Source of the DNA: Thalassotalea euphylliae
GTDB lineage: Bacteria; Pseudomonadota; Gammaproteobacteria; Enterobacterales; Alteromonadaceae
NCBI RefSeq assembly: GCF_003390375.1
Contig: NZ_QUOT01000002.1
Span: forward strand, 59,689-123,688
Length of the DNA: 64,000 bases
Direction of reading: 5' to 3'
Shown here: in pieces, positions 29,433 through 39,526 of the stretch
Layout of the letters: every line of letters begins with the position of its first letter
How positions within the stretch are numbered: the first letter of the stretch is position 1
Notes under the pieces: generated by a model
What the model saw: only the letters and a program-made list of their open reading frames with translations
Databases searched by the model: none
Told to the model about the DNA's origin: nothing
Translations under genes and position numbers: made by a program

Positions 29433-30971
29433 TTGAAGCACGTACTAATAATTGATGACAGCAGACTTGCCAGAGAAGCCATTGCCAAAATATTAATTGG
29501 TTGCAACTTTGATAGGTCAGCAATTGCGTTTGTTGAAAATGGCCAAGATGCACTTGAATTGATGACCATGCAGCCGGTCGATTTGCTGATCATTGGTGAT
29601 AACTTAGCTGATTTCACGCCAGTTAGGTTACTGGAAGAAATTCAAGTTTTGGAAAATGCTCAAAATACTATTCATTCAGAGCAAACTAGCCAATCTGTGC
29701 GGACAACCAAAGCGCCACACCTAGTGCTATATCGAGAGCCTGCGACCAAAATATCGTTAGAGCAACGACCAGATCTGGATGCGACAACTCTCGCCAAACC
29801 GTTTGATCGACATAACCTATGCACAACGCTACATCAGCTAACAAATTCAGCATGTTTTGAGCATCATCAGCAACAAGACATCCGCCTAACATCCGAAGAG
29901 AAAGCCGAAACAGGTGGCTCAGTACTGATTGTTGACGACGAATCAAGCAATATCGAAGTTGCTGCGGGTATCCTCAAAAACAGATATCGCGTTATTGCCG
30001 CGAAAAATGGCAAGCAAGCGTTAACTATTCTCGCCAAACAACGCGGAAAAATAGACCTTGTTTTACTTGATATCATGATGCCCGAAATGGATGGCTACCA
30101 AGTTTGTAGTGCGATTAAAAATGATTCAGAAACAGCTCACATCCCTGTTATTTTCCTAACGGCTAAATCCCAAGTGGAAGACATTACCAAAGGTTTTGCC
30201 GCTGGCGCGGTAGATTACATTACCAAACCTCTACAAGGCGAAATCTTGCTGGCACGTGTCAATACGCATACTACGCTAAAGCATAATCAGGAAAAGCTCG
30301 CTCGACAGGTCAATCAGTTAGAAGAAACCGCGCAATTACGCGAAGATATTGAAAAAATCACCCAGCACGACCTGAAGGCACCTCTCGCCAGCATTCTTTT
30401 CCACGCAGGAAAAATAACCGATAAGCCATTGGCAAGCGCAATAAAATCTACAGTCAATAACGTGATAGGAATGATTAACCTCTCTTTAGAGCTGTATAAA
30501 ATAGAACAAGGCATCTATCAATTTTCACCTGTTGCGACTTCTATTGAACCTTTGATTCAAGATGCTATTTCGGGCTGCCAATTAGAGGCTGAAAATAAGC
30601 AAATCAAACTGGTTTTTAACAACCACAGCAAATGTCAGGCGAGTATTGAGCCACTGCTATGTCTGTCTGTTTTTAGCAACCTGATTAAAAATGCCGTAGA
30701 AGCGGCTCCCGTCGGCTCAGAAATTTCCATTGAACTGACCGATGACAATGACACCTTGGTTTTCTCTTGTAAAAACCTTGGCGTAATACCAGAACCACTG
30801 CGCAACAACCTATTTGATAAATATGTGTCAGGTAATATCAAACAAGGCTCAGGGCTTGGTGCGTACTCAGCGAAGTTAATGACCGAAGCCCAAGGTGGTC
30901 AAATTCAATACGAAATTGAACAAGAGCTATACACTAGGTTTATCGTAACGCTGCCTGCCCAAGGTCAATAG
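29433..30971 (+). CDS. REC-REC-histidine kinase hybrid
   Basis: 512 aa soluble signalling protein. Domain 1 (residues 1-135) is a degenerate receiver: acidic pair Asp8/Asp9 and AKPF (Lys122) are kept, but the phospho-acceptor position reads GD, with Gly55 where Asp is expected. Domain 2 (162-285) is a canonical receiver: Asp169/Asp170 region, phospho-Asp213 in LLDIMMPEMDG and Lys265. Then comes a coiled linker, a histidine kinase with His312 in QHDLKAPL, an N box NLIKNAVEA and a G box GSGLGAYSAK. Receiver domains ahead of the kinase are typical of downstream hubs. The start is TTG 29433, the first codon of the receiver strand; no good SD is seen. The partner is not adjacent. Confidence 0.85.
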   Translation: MKHVLIIDDSRLAREAIAKILIGCNFDRSAIAFVENGQDALELMTMQPVDLLIIGDNLADFTPVRLLEEIQVLENAQNTIHSEQTSQSVRTTKAPHLVLYREPATKISLEQRPDLDATTLAKPFDRHNLCTTLHQLTNSACFEHHQQQDIRLTSEEKAETGGSVLIVDDESSNIEVAAGILKNRYRVIAAKNGKQALTILAKQRGKIDLVLLDIMMPEMDGYQVCSAIKNDSETAHIPVIFLTAKSQVEDITKGFAAGAVDYITKPLQGEILLARVNTHTTLKHNQEKLARQVNQLEETAQLREDIEKITQHDLKAPLASILFHAGKITDKPLASAIKSTVNNVIGMINLSLELYKIEQGIYQFSPVATSIEPLIQDAISGCQLEAENKQIKLVFNNHSKCQASIEPLLCLSVFSNLIKNAVEAAPVGSEISIELTDDNDTLVFSCKNLGVIPEPLRNNLFDKYVSGNIKQGSGLGAYSAKLMTEAQGGQIQYEIEQELYTRFIVTLPAQGQ

Positions 30972-31066
30972 CCTAAGACTTTTAACCCAGATTAAGTTAA
31001 GCCATATTAGCAACGATAAGTAGCCACGCTGTGCAAAGCAATTGCAATTTAGCGGGTAGTTCTTGC

Positions 31067-31072
31067 TATAAT
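31067..31072 (+). promoter_or_regulatory. Likely -10 box of tcdA
   Basis: TATAAT at 31067, 34 bp before the ATG, preceded by a weak TTGCAA about 19 bases upstream. The sequence after it (ACGCGCC) fits a start site. Confidence 0.4.
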
Positions 31073-31105
31073 ACGCGCCTTTTTACTTTGGGTTAATTTA
31101 GTTGT

Positions 31106-31897
31106 ATGTCAGATTATCAGCTTAGGTTTGGCGGAATTGAACGGCTGTATGGGGTTCAAGGCGCGGCAGTAATTAAAAATGTCTCGGTTTGTGTTATCGG
31201 TATCGGCGGCGTCGGTTCATGGATTGCTGAAGCACTTGCTCGTTCTGGCTTTGGTCATATCACCTTAATTGACCTAGATGATATCTGCGTAACCAACATT
31301 AACCGTCAGATCCATGCATTAACTGACACCGTGGGTGAAAGCAAAGTCGAAACGATGGCGGAGCGCATCAAACAAATCAACCCAGACTGTAACGTCACCG
31401 AAGTTGAAGACTTTATCACACTAGAAAACACCAAAGAGCTTATCACCTCAGGTTTTGATTATGTGTTCGACGCTATTGATTCTGTGCAAGTAAAAGCCGC
31501 ACTTATCGCACATTGTAAACGTCAAAAAATTCCTATGATTACGGTTGGTGGCGCTGGCGGTCAAACTGACCCGACGCAAATTGCGATTGCCGATCTAAGT
31601 CAGACCTATCAAGATCCGCTGCTTGCGAAGGTACGAAACTTATTGCGCCGCGATTATAACTTTTCGCGAAACACTAAACGTAAATTCAGCATTGACGCTG
31701 TTTTTTCAACTCAGCAACTGGTTTACCCTGATGCTGATGGCAATGTTTGCCATGCCAAACAAAGTCAAGACGGAGCCATGCGTTTAGACTGCAGTGGCGG
31801 TTTTGGCGCCGCTACTCATGTAACTGCTAGCTTCGGCTTTTTTGCGGTAGGCAAGGCGATCGATAAGCTACTTAAACGAAAGCTTAACCTTAAATAA
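31106..31897 (+). CDS. tcdA: tRNA threonylcarbamoyladenosine dehydratase (CsdL)
   Basis: 263 aa, E1/ThiF-like. It uses ATP to cyclise t6A37 of tRNA to ct6A. Rossmann nucleotide site GIGGVGSWIAEALARSG, LIDLDDICVTNINRQ and FDAIDSVQVKAAL are conserved. The Csd system (CsdA desulfurase plus CsdE) assists TcdA in E. coli, and here the fused CsdA-CsdE gene lies tail-to-tail, 116 bp downstream, keeping the module together. Confidence 0.95.
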   Translation: MSDYQLRFGGIERLYGVQGAAVIKNVSVCVIGIGGVGSWIAEALARSGFGHITLIDLDDICVTNINRQIHALTDTVGESKVETMAERIKQINPDCNVTEVEDFITLENTKELITSGFDYVFDAIDSVQVKAALIAHCKRQKIPMITVGGAGGQTDPTQIAIADLSQTYQDPLLAKVRNLLRRDYNFSRNTKRKFSIDAVFSTQQLVYPDADGNVCHAKQSQDGAMRLDCSGGFGAATHVTASFGFFAVGKAIDKLLKRKLNLK

Positions 31898-31920
31898 GTC
31901 AGTCCACTTATTTGATTACT

Positions 31921-31953
31921 ATCAACTGAACCTATCAAATGGGTTCAGTTGAT
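31921..31953. terminator. Bidirectional hairpin between tcdA and csdA-csdE
   Basis: Perfect 12 bp arms ATCAACTGAACC (31921-31932) and GGTTCAGTTGAT (31942-31953) between two convergent genes. There is no strong T-run, so it is a moderate terminator candidate. Confidence 0.6.
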
Positions 31954-32013
31954 TATTCAATCGACCGTATTAAATACATTAAACAGATAAAGTTTAACCT
32001 GCTACTAGCCAAT

Positions 32014-33687
32014 TCAATTTTCGCTCACTAGCCTTTTAATACGCTCAACGATTGCCCTTAGCCCGTTACCGCGTGATGGACTTAAGTGCTGAATCAAGCC
32101 AAGTTCGTCAAAGTATGATTCAACATCAATTGTCGCGATTTTTTCACTGTGTTGATGATTGAAAATAGCCAACACAATGACCAGCAAACCGCGGATAACT
32201 TTCGCGTCACAGTCAGCTTGGAATTGCCATATTCCGCTAGCGTCTTTATTGGCTTTGAGCCAAACATCGCTCTCGCAACCTTGCACTAGGAAATCGCTAT
32301 TACGTTCATCTTTAGGTAAACGTTCGAGTTGTTTGCTTAGTAACATGATTTCACGATGTCGACCATCCCAGCCTTTCGCCCTAGCAAACTGCTCAGCTAT
32401 TTTATCAAAAGGGTTATTGAGCGGAGCCGCCTGCTCCGTACTAACATTCATTTGAACACTTGTATGCCCTGCACCGGCAGCTAAGTAACCTTTTAATGCT
32501 ACGATCAGGCTATCTACTTCACTTATTAAGTTATAGGGTGCTAGAGATACGCGTAGACACCCTGTTTGACCCAAGTATTCCATCAATGGCATCGCGCAGT
32601 GGTGACCTGCTCGTATAGCAATGTTTCGGGTATCTAGGTAGGCAGCAACATCCTGATTATGCTCTCCTTCAATGACAAAAGAGAAAATTGGAATATCTGG
32701 TTTTTCATCAAATAAAAACTTTATTTGAGGTATCGTTTTTAACTGGCTATGGGTGTAGTCAATTAGTTGTTGCTCGTAGATAGCCATTGATGCTTGATAT
32801 TGTTTGGTAAATGCCAGCGCTTTTGCTAAGCCAAGTACGCCCGCAATATTTGGCGTTCCTGTTTCGAACTTAAAAGGTAAGTCAGCGAAGCTAGTGCCGT
32901 TGAAACTAACTTTTTTGATCATCTCACCGCCAAACTGATACGGTGGCATTGCCGTTAGTAGTTGCTCTTTGCCATACAAAACACCCGCTCCCGTCGGCCC
33001 GAACACTTTATGAGCTGAAAAGGCAAAAAAGTCACAATCAAGCTGATGTACATCAATGCGTTCATGGGCTATCGCTTGCGCGCCATCGATAAGCACTTTC
33101 GCACCTACTGCTTTCGCTTTAGCTATAATCCTTTCTATCGCATTTCGCTTGCCAGTGACGTTAGAAATCATGTTAATAGCAATAAGCTTAGTGTTGCTGT
33201 TGATAACACTATCAAGGCTCGATAAATCGATACGGCCGCAAGACGTTAATGGCAACACGTTAAGCTTAGCGCCCGTGTGCTCTGCTACTTGCTGCCAAGG
33301 CACAATGTTGGCGTGATGTTCAGCATAACTCACAACAATTTCGTCATGTTTGGTCAGCAGAGGTCTAGCATAGCACTGTGCAACAATATTGATCGCTTCT
33401 GTTGTGCCCTTAGTCCACACGATTTCTTTATCGTTTTTCGCCCCTATAAACTGCTTTACGACTAGTCTAGCCTTTTCAAACTTAGCGGTAGCACTCGCAC
33501 TTAATTGATGCGATGAACGATGCACATTGGCATTCGACGTTTGATAGTAATAGGCAATCTCGTCAATCACTGCAAGCGGCTTTTGCGTGGTTGCTGCATT
33601 GTCAAAGTAAATCATTGACGAATTTAACGGGGTTGATGAAAACAGTGGGAATTGTTTACGAAATTGTTTGGGAGAGAATTCAGCCAT
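32014..33687 (-). CDS. csdA: Fused cysteine desulfurase CsdA and sulfur acceptor CsdE
   Basis: 557 aa: an aminotransferase class V cysteine desulfurase (about residues 1-405) joined to a SufE/CsdE-like domain (about 425-557). Desulfurase residues: PLP Lys227 in SAHKVFGPTG and the persulfide Cys364 in GHHCAMPL. SufE domain: acceptor Cys471 in VQGCESDVWL and GWDGRHREIMLLSKQLERLP. In E. coli these are two genes, csdA and csdE; the fusion would hand sulfur from Cys364 to Cys471 in cis. It is encoded next to tcdA, the third Csd component. The ATG at 33687 is preceded by TTG at 33690 in frame; no clear SD. Confidence 0.95.
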   Translation of the reverse strand: MAEFSPKQFRKQFPLFSSTPLNSSMIYFDNAATTQKPLAVIDEIAYYYQTSNANVHRSSHQLSASATAKFEKARLVVKQFIGAKNDKEIVWTKGTTEAINIVAQCYARPLLTKHDEIVVSYAEHHANIVPWQQVAEHTGAKLNVLPLTSCGRIDLSSLDSVINSNTKLIAINMISNVTGKRNAIERIIAKAKAVGAKVLIDGAQAIAHERIDVHQLDCDFFAFSAHKVFGPTGAGVLYGKEQLLTAMPPYQFGGEMIKKVSFNGTSFADLPFKFETGTPNIAGVLGLAKALAFTKQYQASMAIYEQQLIDYTHSQLKTIPQIKFLFDEKPDIPIFSFVIEGEHNQDVAAYLDTRNIAIRAGHHCAMPLMEYLGQTGCLRVSLAPYNLISEVDSLIVALKGYLAAGAGHTSVQMNVSTEQAAPLNNPFDKIAEQFARAKGWDGRHREIMLLSKQLERLPKDERNSDFLVQGCESDVWLKANKDASGIWQFQADCDAKVIRGLLVIVLAIFNHQHSEKIATIDVESYFDELGLIQHLSPSRGNGLRAIVERIKRLVSEN

Positions 33688-33832
33688 CAAGAATTTGACA
33701 TTTTACCTACATAAAACTTCCACAATTATACCTTAGTATCTGTATTCGACAGAGCAATTATTCAGTTCATTCGTTGTCAATTACACAATTTGTGGTCTAT
33801 ACCTATTAGACAATAAAAGAAGGATAATAAAT

Positions 33833-34060
33833 ATGACGCTCTACTCTTGGTTTAGAGATTCGGTAGAACAGAATAAAACAACATGGGGTAAATCGGAAAA
33901 TATTCAATTAAACCAGTCAATGTGGCCTATAGCAGAAGTGAGAGACGGCCTGCTTGCTTCAACTAAAAAGCCCACTACTACGATTAAAGATACGACTACA
34001 ACGATTAAATATAATCAAGCTATCGAAAACACTGAACCTCTAACATTAAAAAGAAGTTAG
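33833..34060 (+). CDS. Small hypothetical protein, Thr/Lys-rich tail
   Basis: 75 aa, no recognised family. An AAGGATAATAAAT ribosome site precedes the ATG at good spacing, which argues for a real gene. The N-terminal half has two Trp (YSWFRDSV, MWPIAEVRDGLL) and the second half repeats PTTTIKDTTTTIK. No signal peptide or membrane segment. It stands alone between two minus-strand genes; no known context. Confidence 0.5.
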   Translation: MTLYSWFRDSVEQNKTTWGKSENIQLNQSMWPIAEVRDGLLASTKKPTTTIKDTTTTIKYNQAIENTEPLTLKRS

Positions 34061-34140
34061 CCAGCGCAATTTTTGCTACTTAATAAAGTCGCTGGCAGAT
34101 AAAAACGACACCATCTGTTCAATCACATTCATATTTGGTG

Positions 34141-35589
34141 TTAATGTCTAGCCTTGTTTAACCAGCTCAACGCTTCCTTACCCTTTTTTGCTCGATACAT
34201 CGCAACGCCAAAATTATAGTGATAACTTGGCATTTTAAACCTACTCAGATTTTGGCCAAGCAAATGAACATATAATGGTGGTAAAGGGTAATCATGATTA
34301 TTCATCATGGTATTGCGTTGTATGGGCTTAAACGCAGTAACGCTTTTACTCTCCATACAAGTATCTGCAACAAAGACGCCCACACCTTCAGGAGTTAATG
34401 TTTGATTCACAGGAATCTTGGTTAGGGTGGTTTGCTTGGCCTGATTAGCTTGATTAGCATTAATCGTCGGTGCAATTTGTGTGTACCAAGGCAATTTTTC
34501 TAATTGCTGCAATGAAATATAACCATCAGAAACAGTTTTAGTGCTTACCGTTGCGATATTCCAACTTAATTCGCTATTAGTTGATTGACATACTGGATGT
34601 GATTGCTTGAGTTTGTATTCATCAACAAATCCTAGCAAGTGAGCAACTTCATGAGTGAAGATTTTGCCATCATCTGCTCTATCCAAATACAGTATGCCCA
34701 TGTGAACATTAGCGCCGCCTTTAGGTAGCATCAGCGCTATGTAATCACTTGGTGCATGTGCTAGTGACGTTAATTCGCTAGCTAATTGAGCTTCATTACA
34801 GCGAATAGGTGTTTTTGTTTCTAGCTGACAGGCATGAGTAAATGGCTTTACGTATCGAACATCAGCAATGCACAAGAATTGGTTTAGGTTTGACTTTTGG
34901 TACTCTGTAGCAAGCTGTTGCCAGTGCCTTAAGTCACCTAGCTGATTTGCCAATAAGGTAATAGATAATGGGCATTTATTTGCATCAATATCAGCTTTGA
35001 AACGCTGCAACGGTTCAGCTTGCGATATAACCTTGAACTCTACCAGCTCATAATACAAAGGCAGTAAATGAGTTTGAGCTCTGAACTTAGCAGCGAGTAG
35101 CGTCAGCTTGTCTTGCTCGCCTGTTGCCATTAGGCCATTTAATTTGGCGGCTGCTAGATCGAGATCCCAATTAGCAATACCACCCACATCAAGCTCATTA
35201 ATTTTGCTATGCTCTTCACTTTCCTGCCATAGCACTAATAGCTTATGGGTCGCTTCATCTATTCCTTTCAGATGGCCTTGCATTAAATATCTTTCTGCTT
35301 GCGTGAAATGACCTTGAGCCAAATGCCAGCTACCAATATCGGTGCTGATCATCGGGTCAGTTCGAGCTAAACGCACGCCACTATGTAACCAACTAAAACT
35401 GCCTTCATCACTATTAGCAAAGTTAAATGAATGCGCCTTTATATGATTTTGTTTCAAGGCAAAAGTCTGCAGCGCGCTATCAGGCTCTTGGTTTAGCGTA
35501 AGTCGATTAAAATAGTCGTAAAATGAAAAAGAGCTTGATGGCACAACGACCATCAAGCTCAAGATTATTAATATTTTAAAATACGACAT
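34141..35589 (-). CDS. Secreted HExxH metallopeptidase-like protein
   Basis: 482 aa with a signal peptide (1-22, MVVVPSSSFSF). The first half consists of helical repeats resembling TPR/SEL1-like segments; the centre carries His313-Glu-x-x-His317 in HEVAHLLGFVDEY. The zinc-site shape HExxHxxGFxDEY is like the M64/IgA-peptidase clan, where the third ligand lies downstream, and Asp323/Glu324 fit that pattern. Paired Cys residues (205-264, 240-254 region) suggest disulfides. It lies 42 bp after nlpI in the same direction and may be its operon partner. Substrate unknown; activity is predicted from the motif only. Confidence 0.65.
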   Translation of the reverse strand: MSYFKILIILSLMVVVPSSSFSFYDYFNRLTLNQEPDSALQTFALKQNHIKAHSFNFANSDEGSFSWLHSGVRLARTDPMISTDIGSWHLAQGHFTQAERYLMQGHLKGIDEATHKLLVLWQESEEHSKINELDVGGIANWDLDLAAAKLNGLMATGEQDKLTLLAAKFRAQTHLLPLYYELVEFKVISQAEPLQRFKADIDANKCPLSITLLANQLGDLRHWQQLATEYQKSNLNQFLCIADVRYVKPFTHACQLETKTPIRCNEAQLASELTSLAHAPSDYIALMLPKGGANVHMGILYLDRADDGKIFTHEVAHLLGFVDEYKLKQSHPVCQSTNSELSWNIATVSTKTVSDGYISLQQLEKLPWYTQIAPTINANQANQAKQTTLTKIPVNQTLTPEGVGVFVADTCMESKSVTAFKPIQRNTMMNNHDYPLPPLYVHLLGQNLSRFKMPSYHYNFGVAMYRAKKGKEALSWLNKARH

Positions 35590-35631
35590 AATACGACACT
35601 AAGTAGCAGTCGGTAGTAAGTCATTTAACGG

Positions 35632-36507
35632 CTAAAACTGCTCGCCTTGTCTAACAAGATCAAGCTCTAGTTTGGCATACCTGTGCTCAACAAACTCATA
35701 GACATTGGTGCTTAATGCCAACTTAAAAAAGTTTAAAGCAACTTTGCTTTGACCGTTAAATTGTGCGTGTTTGCCGAGGTAAAAGTACGCTTCACACAAC
35801 CTATCGGTTAGTGCTTTATTTGAAGACACATTCTGCGTTAATTGCCCAATAAACTGATGCTGTGAAAGTTCACCTAGATAAAGCTGAATAATTTGTTTGG
35901 CCCAAACTTGGTCTCCAACTCGCTGGGCGCGTTCGCGTAAATTAATTTCGGCTTGTTCTGGCGAATATGCGCGCTCGGCTATGTATAACCAAAGAATGCG
36001 GTAAGGATCGTTTGTTTGTTTGCTCAAAAAAACTTGTAAATCATCTGCGGCCAGCTCAGCACGACCACCGTAATATAGGGCAATACCGCGATTTAAAAAC
36101 GCATATTCATGCTCTGGTGCTAAGTCGATGGCTGAGTCAAATTGGTCATAGGCTTGATTAAATTCCTGCATTTGGGTGAAGTGAATACCAAGGAAATTAT
36201 AGGCATCAACAAGATCTGGTTTGAGTCGCAAAGCGCGATTAAAGTCTAGACGAGCCAGATTTCTCAAGCCTACGCTGTCATAAATTACACCGCGATCGTA
36301 ATAAAGCTGAGCGCGTTCAGCATCACTGATTTCTGCACGTTGAATCACTTCGCTTAAGCGTGCAAGTGCAATTTCGCTTTTGAAATTAACGGGTAAAGGC
36401 TCTGCAATAACTAGGTTATTAACGGCTGATGTTGATTGCGAAGTAGAAGCGCAGCCCTGAATAAACAGAAAGCTGGTGGTTAACGCAAGAATAGCTAATT
36501 TTTTCAC
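35632..36507 (-). CDS. nlpI: TPR lipoprotein NlpI
   Basis: 291 aa outer-membrane lipoprotein with lipobox FIQGC (Cys19) and TPR motifs (AQLYYDRGVIYDSVGL, ARLDFNRALRLKPDLVDAYNFLGIHF, AYDQFDSAIDLAPEHEYAFLNRGIALYYGG). NlpI coordinates peptidoglycan hydrolases and the Prc protease. Its position directly after pnp is conserved in gammaproteobacteria; here 288 bp and a terminator separate them, so a separate promoter is likely. Confidence 0.93.
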   Translation of the reverse strand: MKKLAILALTTSFLFIQGCASTSQSTSAVNNLVIAEPLPVNFKSEIALARLSEVIQRAEISDAERAQLYYDRGVIYDSVGLRNLARLDFNRALRLKPDLVDAYNFLGIHFTQMQEFNQAYDQFDSAIDLAPEHEYAFLNRGIALYYGGRAELAADDLQVFLSKQTNDPYRILWLYIAERAYSPEQAEINLRERAQRVGDQVWAKQIIQLYLGELSQHQFIGQLTQNVSSNKALTDRLCEAYFYLGKHAQFNGQSKVALNFFKLALSTNVYEFVEHRYAKLELDLVRQGEQF

Positions 36508-36700
36508 TCAGAAAGATACCTACTGTTAACTTATCACTAACCTAGAATGCAAAATCTTGTTTATACATTTCATACCAAAGAAAATAAAACAGCCGCTATT
36601 AATAGGCAAATAACCCATCAAGTTAGCAAGCTACATGACATTTATACGGCAAAGAATCTAGATTTTTTGAAAGAGTAATTAATAACTTTTTGAGTATATA

Positions 36701-36728
36701 AAAAAGGGAGCTTGATAGCTCCCTTTTT
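36701..36728 (-). terminator. Terminator of pnp
   Basis: AAAAAGGGAGC, loop TTGATA, GCTCCCTTTTT: a GC stem with T-runs on both strands, about 65 bp after the pnp stop on the minus strand. Confidence 0.88.
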
Positions 36729-36795
36729 CTTAGCCAAATTAGCTAGCCAACTTATTGGTTTGCTAATGTTTAGCTTTTAGTAATGAAAGTGAAGA

Positions 36796-38925
36796 TTAAG
36801 CTTCTTCGCTTGGCGCGTCAGTTGCTTCTTCAGCAGCAGGCTTAGCTGCAGCTTCTTTCATGCTCAAACGCACGCGACCTTGACGGTCAACTTCAAGTAC
36901 TTTAACAGTCACTTCTTGGCCTTCAGTTAACACGTCAGCTACTGCATTTACGCGCTCTTCTGAAATTTGAGAGATGTGAACTAAGCCGTCTTTACCAGGT
37001 AAAACGTTAACGAACGCACCGAAGTCTACGATACGAACAACTTTACCTGTGTAGATTTCACCTACTTCGATTTCAGCTGTTAGCGCTTTAATGCGGCTAA
37101 TTGCATCTTCTGCTTGGCCTGCATCAGTCGCTGCAATCTTAACCGTACCGTCATCTTCGATTTCAATCGTAGTGCCTGTTTCTTCAGTAAGTTGACGAAT
37201 TGTTGCGCCACCTTTACCGATAACTTCACGGATCTTGTCAGCACTGATTTTCATCGTGTGAATGCGTGGTGCGAAATCAGAGATATCGTCACGTGCTGAA
37301 TCAATCGCTTGGTCCATCACGCTTAAGATATGAATACGCGCTGCTTTTGCTTGGTTAAGCGCAGTTTGCATAATATCTTGAGTGATACCTTCAATCTTGA
37401 TATCCATTTGAAGTGCAGTAATACCTTCAGAAGTACCTGCTACTTTAAAGTCCATATCACCTAAGTGATCTTCATCACCAAGAATGTCAGAAAGTACAAC
37501 ATGGTTGTCACCTTCTTTCACTAGACCCATCGCGATACCAGCAACAGACGCCTTAATTGGCACACCAGCGTCCATAAGTGCTAATGAAGTACCACATACA
37601 GAAGCCATTGACGATGAACCATTTGATTCAGTGATTTCTGATACCACGCGAACTGCGTACGGGAATTCTTCAACCGTTGGCATTACTGCTAACACACCGC
37701 GCTTGGCTAGTCGACCGTGACCGATTTCACGACGCTTAGGAGAACCGATAAAACCAGTTTCACCTACTGAGTACGGAGGGAAGTTGTAGTGCAACATGAA
37801 GTTGTCAGTTTTCTCACCAAGAATGGTTTCAACTTTCTGTGCATCACGTTGTGTACCAAGTGTTGCTGTCACTAACGCTTGAGTTTCACCACGTGTGAAT
37901 ACTGCACTACCGTGAGTACGTGGTAATACACCAGTCATTACATCTAGGGCACGGATCATTTCTGGATCACGACCATCAATACGTGGGTGACCTTGCGTGA
38001 TACGACCACGTACGACATTTTTCTCTAAGTCGTGGAATAAATCTTTTGCTTCTTGAACGTTTAATGCTTCATCTTCAGCAAGTAGCTTTTCAACTACTTC
38101 GTTGCGAATTTCAGCAACACGCTCGTAACGCTTAGCTTTTTCAGTAATTTGGTAAGCTTCGTTTACTTGGGCAGATGCTAGCTCGTCGATTTTTGCGATA
38201 AGCTCTGCATTTTTCACTGGTGCTTCCCAGTTCCAAGATGGCGTATTTACTTCGGCAGCAAACTCTTTGATTGCTTCGATAGCTTTTTGTGATTGTTCGT
38301 GACCATATACCACAGCACCTAACATCACCTCTTCAGAAAGAATTTCAGCTTCTGATTCAACCATTAATACAGCAGAATCGGTACCGGCAACTACTAAGTC
38401 TAATTGGCTTTCTGTCAATTCAGATTGAAGTGGATTTAATAAATATTGGCCGTCTTTATAACCAACACGCGCAGCACCTACAGGGCCATTAAAAGGTGTA
38501 CCTGTAATTGCTAACGCTGCAGATGTACCTAGTAATGAAATAATGTCAGGTGAAATTTCTGGGTTAGCAGAAACAACAGTAATAATTACCTGTACTTCGT
38601 TCGTGAAGCCTTCCGGGAATAACGGACGAATTGGACGGTCAATCAAACGTGCAATCAATGTTTCTTCTTCAGAAGGACGACCTTCACGCTTGAAGAAACC
38701 ACCAGGGATTTTACCCGCAGCGTATGTTTTTTCTTGATAATTTACCGTTAATGGGAAGAAGTCTTGACCTTCTACCGCCTCTTTTTTAGCAACAACAGAT
38801 ACTAATACTGACGTATCATCCATTGAAGCCATTACTGCTGCTGTTGCTTGACGAGCAATAACACCCGTTTCTAAAGTTACGGTATGTTGACCGTACTCAA
38901 ATGTTTTAGTTACCGGAGTAAACAT
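36796..38925 (-). CDS. pnp: Polyribonucleotide nucleotidyltransferase
   Basis: 709 aa. 3'-5' phosphorolytic exoribonuclease of the degradosome. Two RNase PH-like halves, with the catalytic acidic site [18 protein letters not shown], then a KH domain ([20 protein letters not shown]) and an S1 domain ([29 protein letters not shown]). It ends in a short acidic/Ala tail. It follows rpsO with 331 bp between, as in E. coli where rpsO and pnp are linked and pnp autoregulates its leader. Confidence 0.98.
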   Translation of the reverse strand: MFTPVTKTFEYGQHTVTLETGVIARQATAAVMASMDDTSVLVSVVAKKEAVEGQDFFPLTVNYQEKTYAAGKIPGGFFKREGRPSEEETLIARLIDRPIRPLFPEGFTNEVQVIITVVSANPEISPDIISLLGTSAALAITGTPFNGPVGAARVGYKDGQYLLNPLQSELTESQLDLVVAGTDSAVLMVESEAEILSEEVMLGAVVYGHEQSQKAIEAIKEFAAEVNTPSWNWEAPVKNAELIAKIDELASAQVNEAYQITEKAKRYERVAEIRNEVVEKLLAEDEALNVQEAKDLFHDLEKNVVRGRITQGHPRIDGRDPEMIRALDVMTGVLPRTHGSAVFTRGETQALVTATLGTQRDAQKVETILGEKTDNFMLHYNFPPYSVGETGFIGSPKRREIGHGRLAKRGVLAVMPTVEEFPYAVRVVSEITESNGSSSMASVCGTSLALMDAGVPIKASVAGIAMGLVKEGDNHVVLSDILGDEDHLGDMDFKVAGTSEGITALQMDIKIEGITQDIMQTALNQAKAARIHILSVMDQAIDSARDDISDFAPRIHTMKISADKIREVIGKGGATIRQLTEETGTTIEIEDDGTVKIAATDAGQAEDAISRIKALTAEIEVGEIYTGKVVRIVDFGAFVNVLPGKDGLVHISQISEERVNAVADVLTEGQEVTVKVLEVDRQGRVRLSMKEAAAKPAAEEATDAPSEEA

Positions 38926-39256
38926 TTACAGATTCCTTAGTTTAAGACACCAACTTACCTATTTAAGTCAGCTCTGTTTTCTTTCATTTAATTTGCTCGC
39001 TAATTATAGCGATAACAACCGCTATTACTAGCGCTTAAATCAATTAAAACCAGATTGTCATAATTACTTAGTTGATAGAAATTATTAAAGGGAATTCAGG
39101 CGCTATTTTACGTTAGCAGAGCAGTCAAAAAGTGAGTGTTTTGGAATGTTGAATGGTGGCAGAGGTTCATAAGCAAATCACAAAGATCAAAAAAGGCGCC
39201 GAAGCGCCTTTCTTTTACCAAACTCAAATGAGTTTGATGGGCAAATAAGCCGTCGA
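38926..39256. other. rpsO-pnp intergenic region, pnp leader
   Basis: 331 bp, no gene. On the minus strand it contains the rpsO terminator (39190-39212), then the likely pnp promoter and leader. A hairpin ATAGCG (39006-39011)/CGCTAT (39020-39025) sits about 80 bp before the pnp start. E. coli autoregulates pnp through RNase III cleavage of a leader hairpin; this one is only a positional analogue. Confidence 0.45.
39190..39212 (-). terminator. Terminator after rpsO
   Basis: On the minus strand: AAGGCGC, TTCG tetraloop, GCGCCTTTTTT. A stable UUCG-type loop with T-run, 45 bp after the rpsO stop. Confidence 0.88.
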
Positions 39257-39526
39257 TTAACGACGTAGACCTAATTTACCGATAAGCGCAGTGTAACGCT
39301 CAACATCTTTACGCTTTAAGTAGTCTAAAAGCTTACGACGTTGGCTAACCATGCGTAATAAACCACGACGTGAGTGGTGATCATGGATGTGCGCTTTGAA
39401 GTGACCTTGTAGGTGGTTGATTTGTGTTGTTAACAAAGCAACTTGTACTTCTGGAGAACCAGTGTCACCTTCTTTAACTGCGTATTCAGCAACGATAGCT
39501 GCTTTTTGCTCAGTTGATAAAGACAT
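39257..39526 (-). CDS. rpsO: 30S ribosomal protein S15
   Basis: 89 aa, normal. [15 protein letters not shown] at the start and [17 protein letters not shown], [26 protein letters not shown] are diagnostic. It binds 16S rRNA in the platform of the small subunit. Part of the truB-rpsO-pnp order. Confidence 0.99.
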   Translation of the reverse strand: MSLSTEQKAAIVAEYAVKEGDTGSPEVQVALLTTQINHLQGHFKAHIHDHHSRRGLLRMVSQRRKLLDYLKRKDVERYTALIGKLGLRR

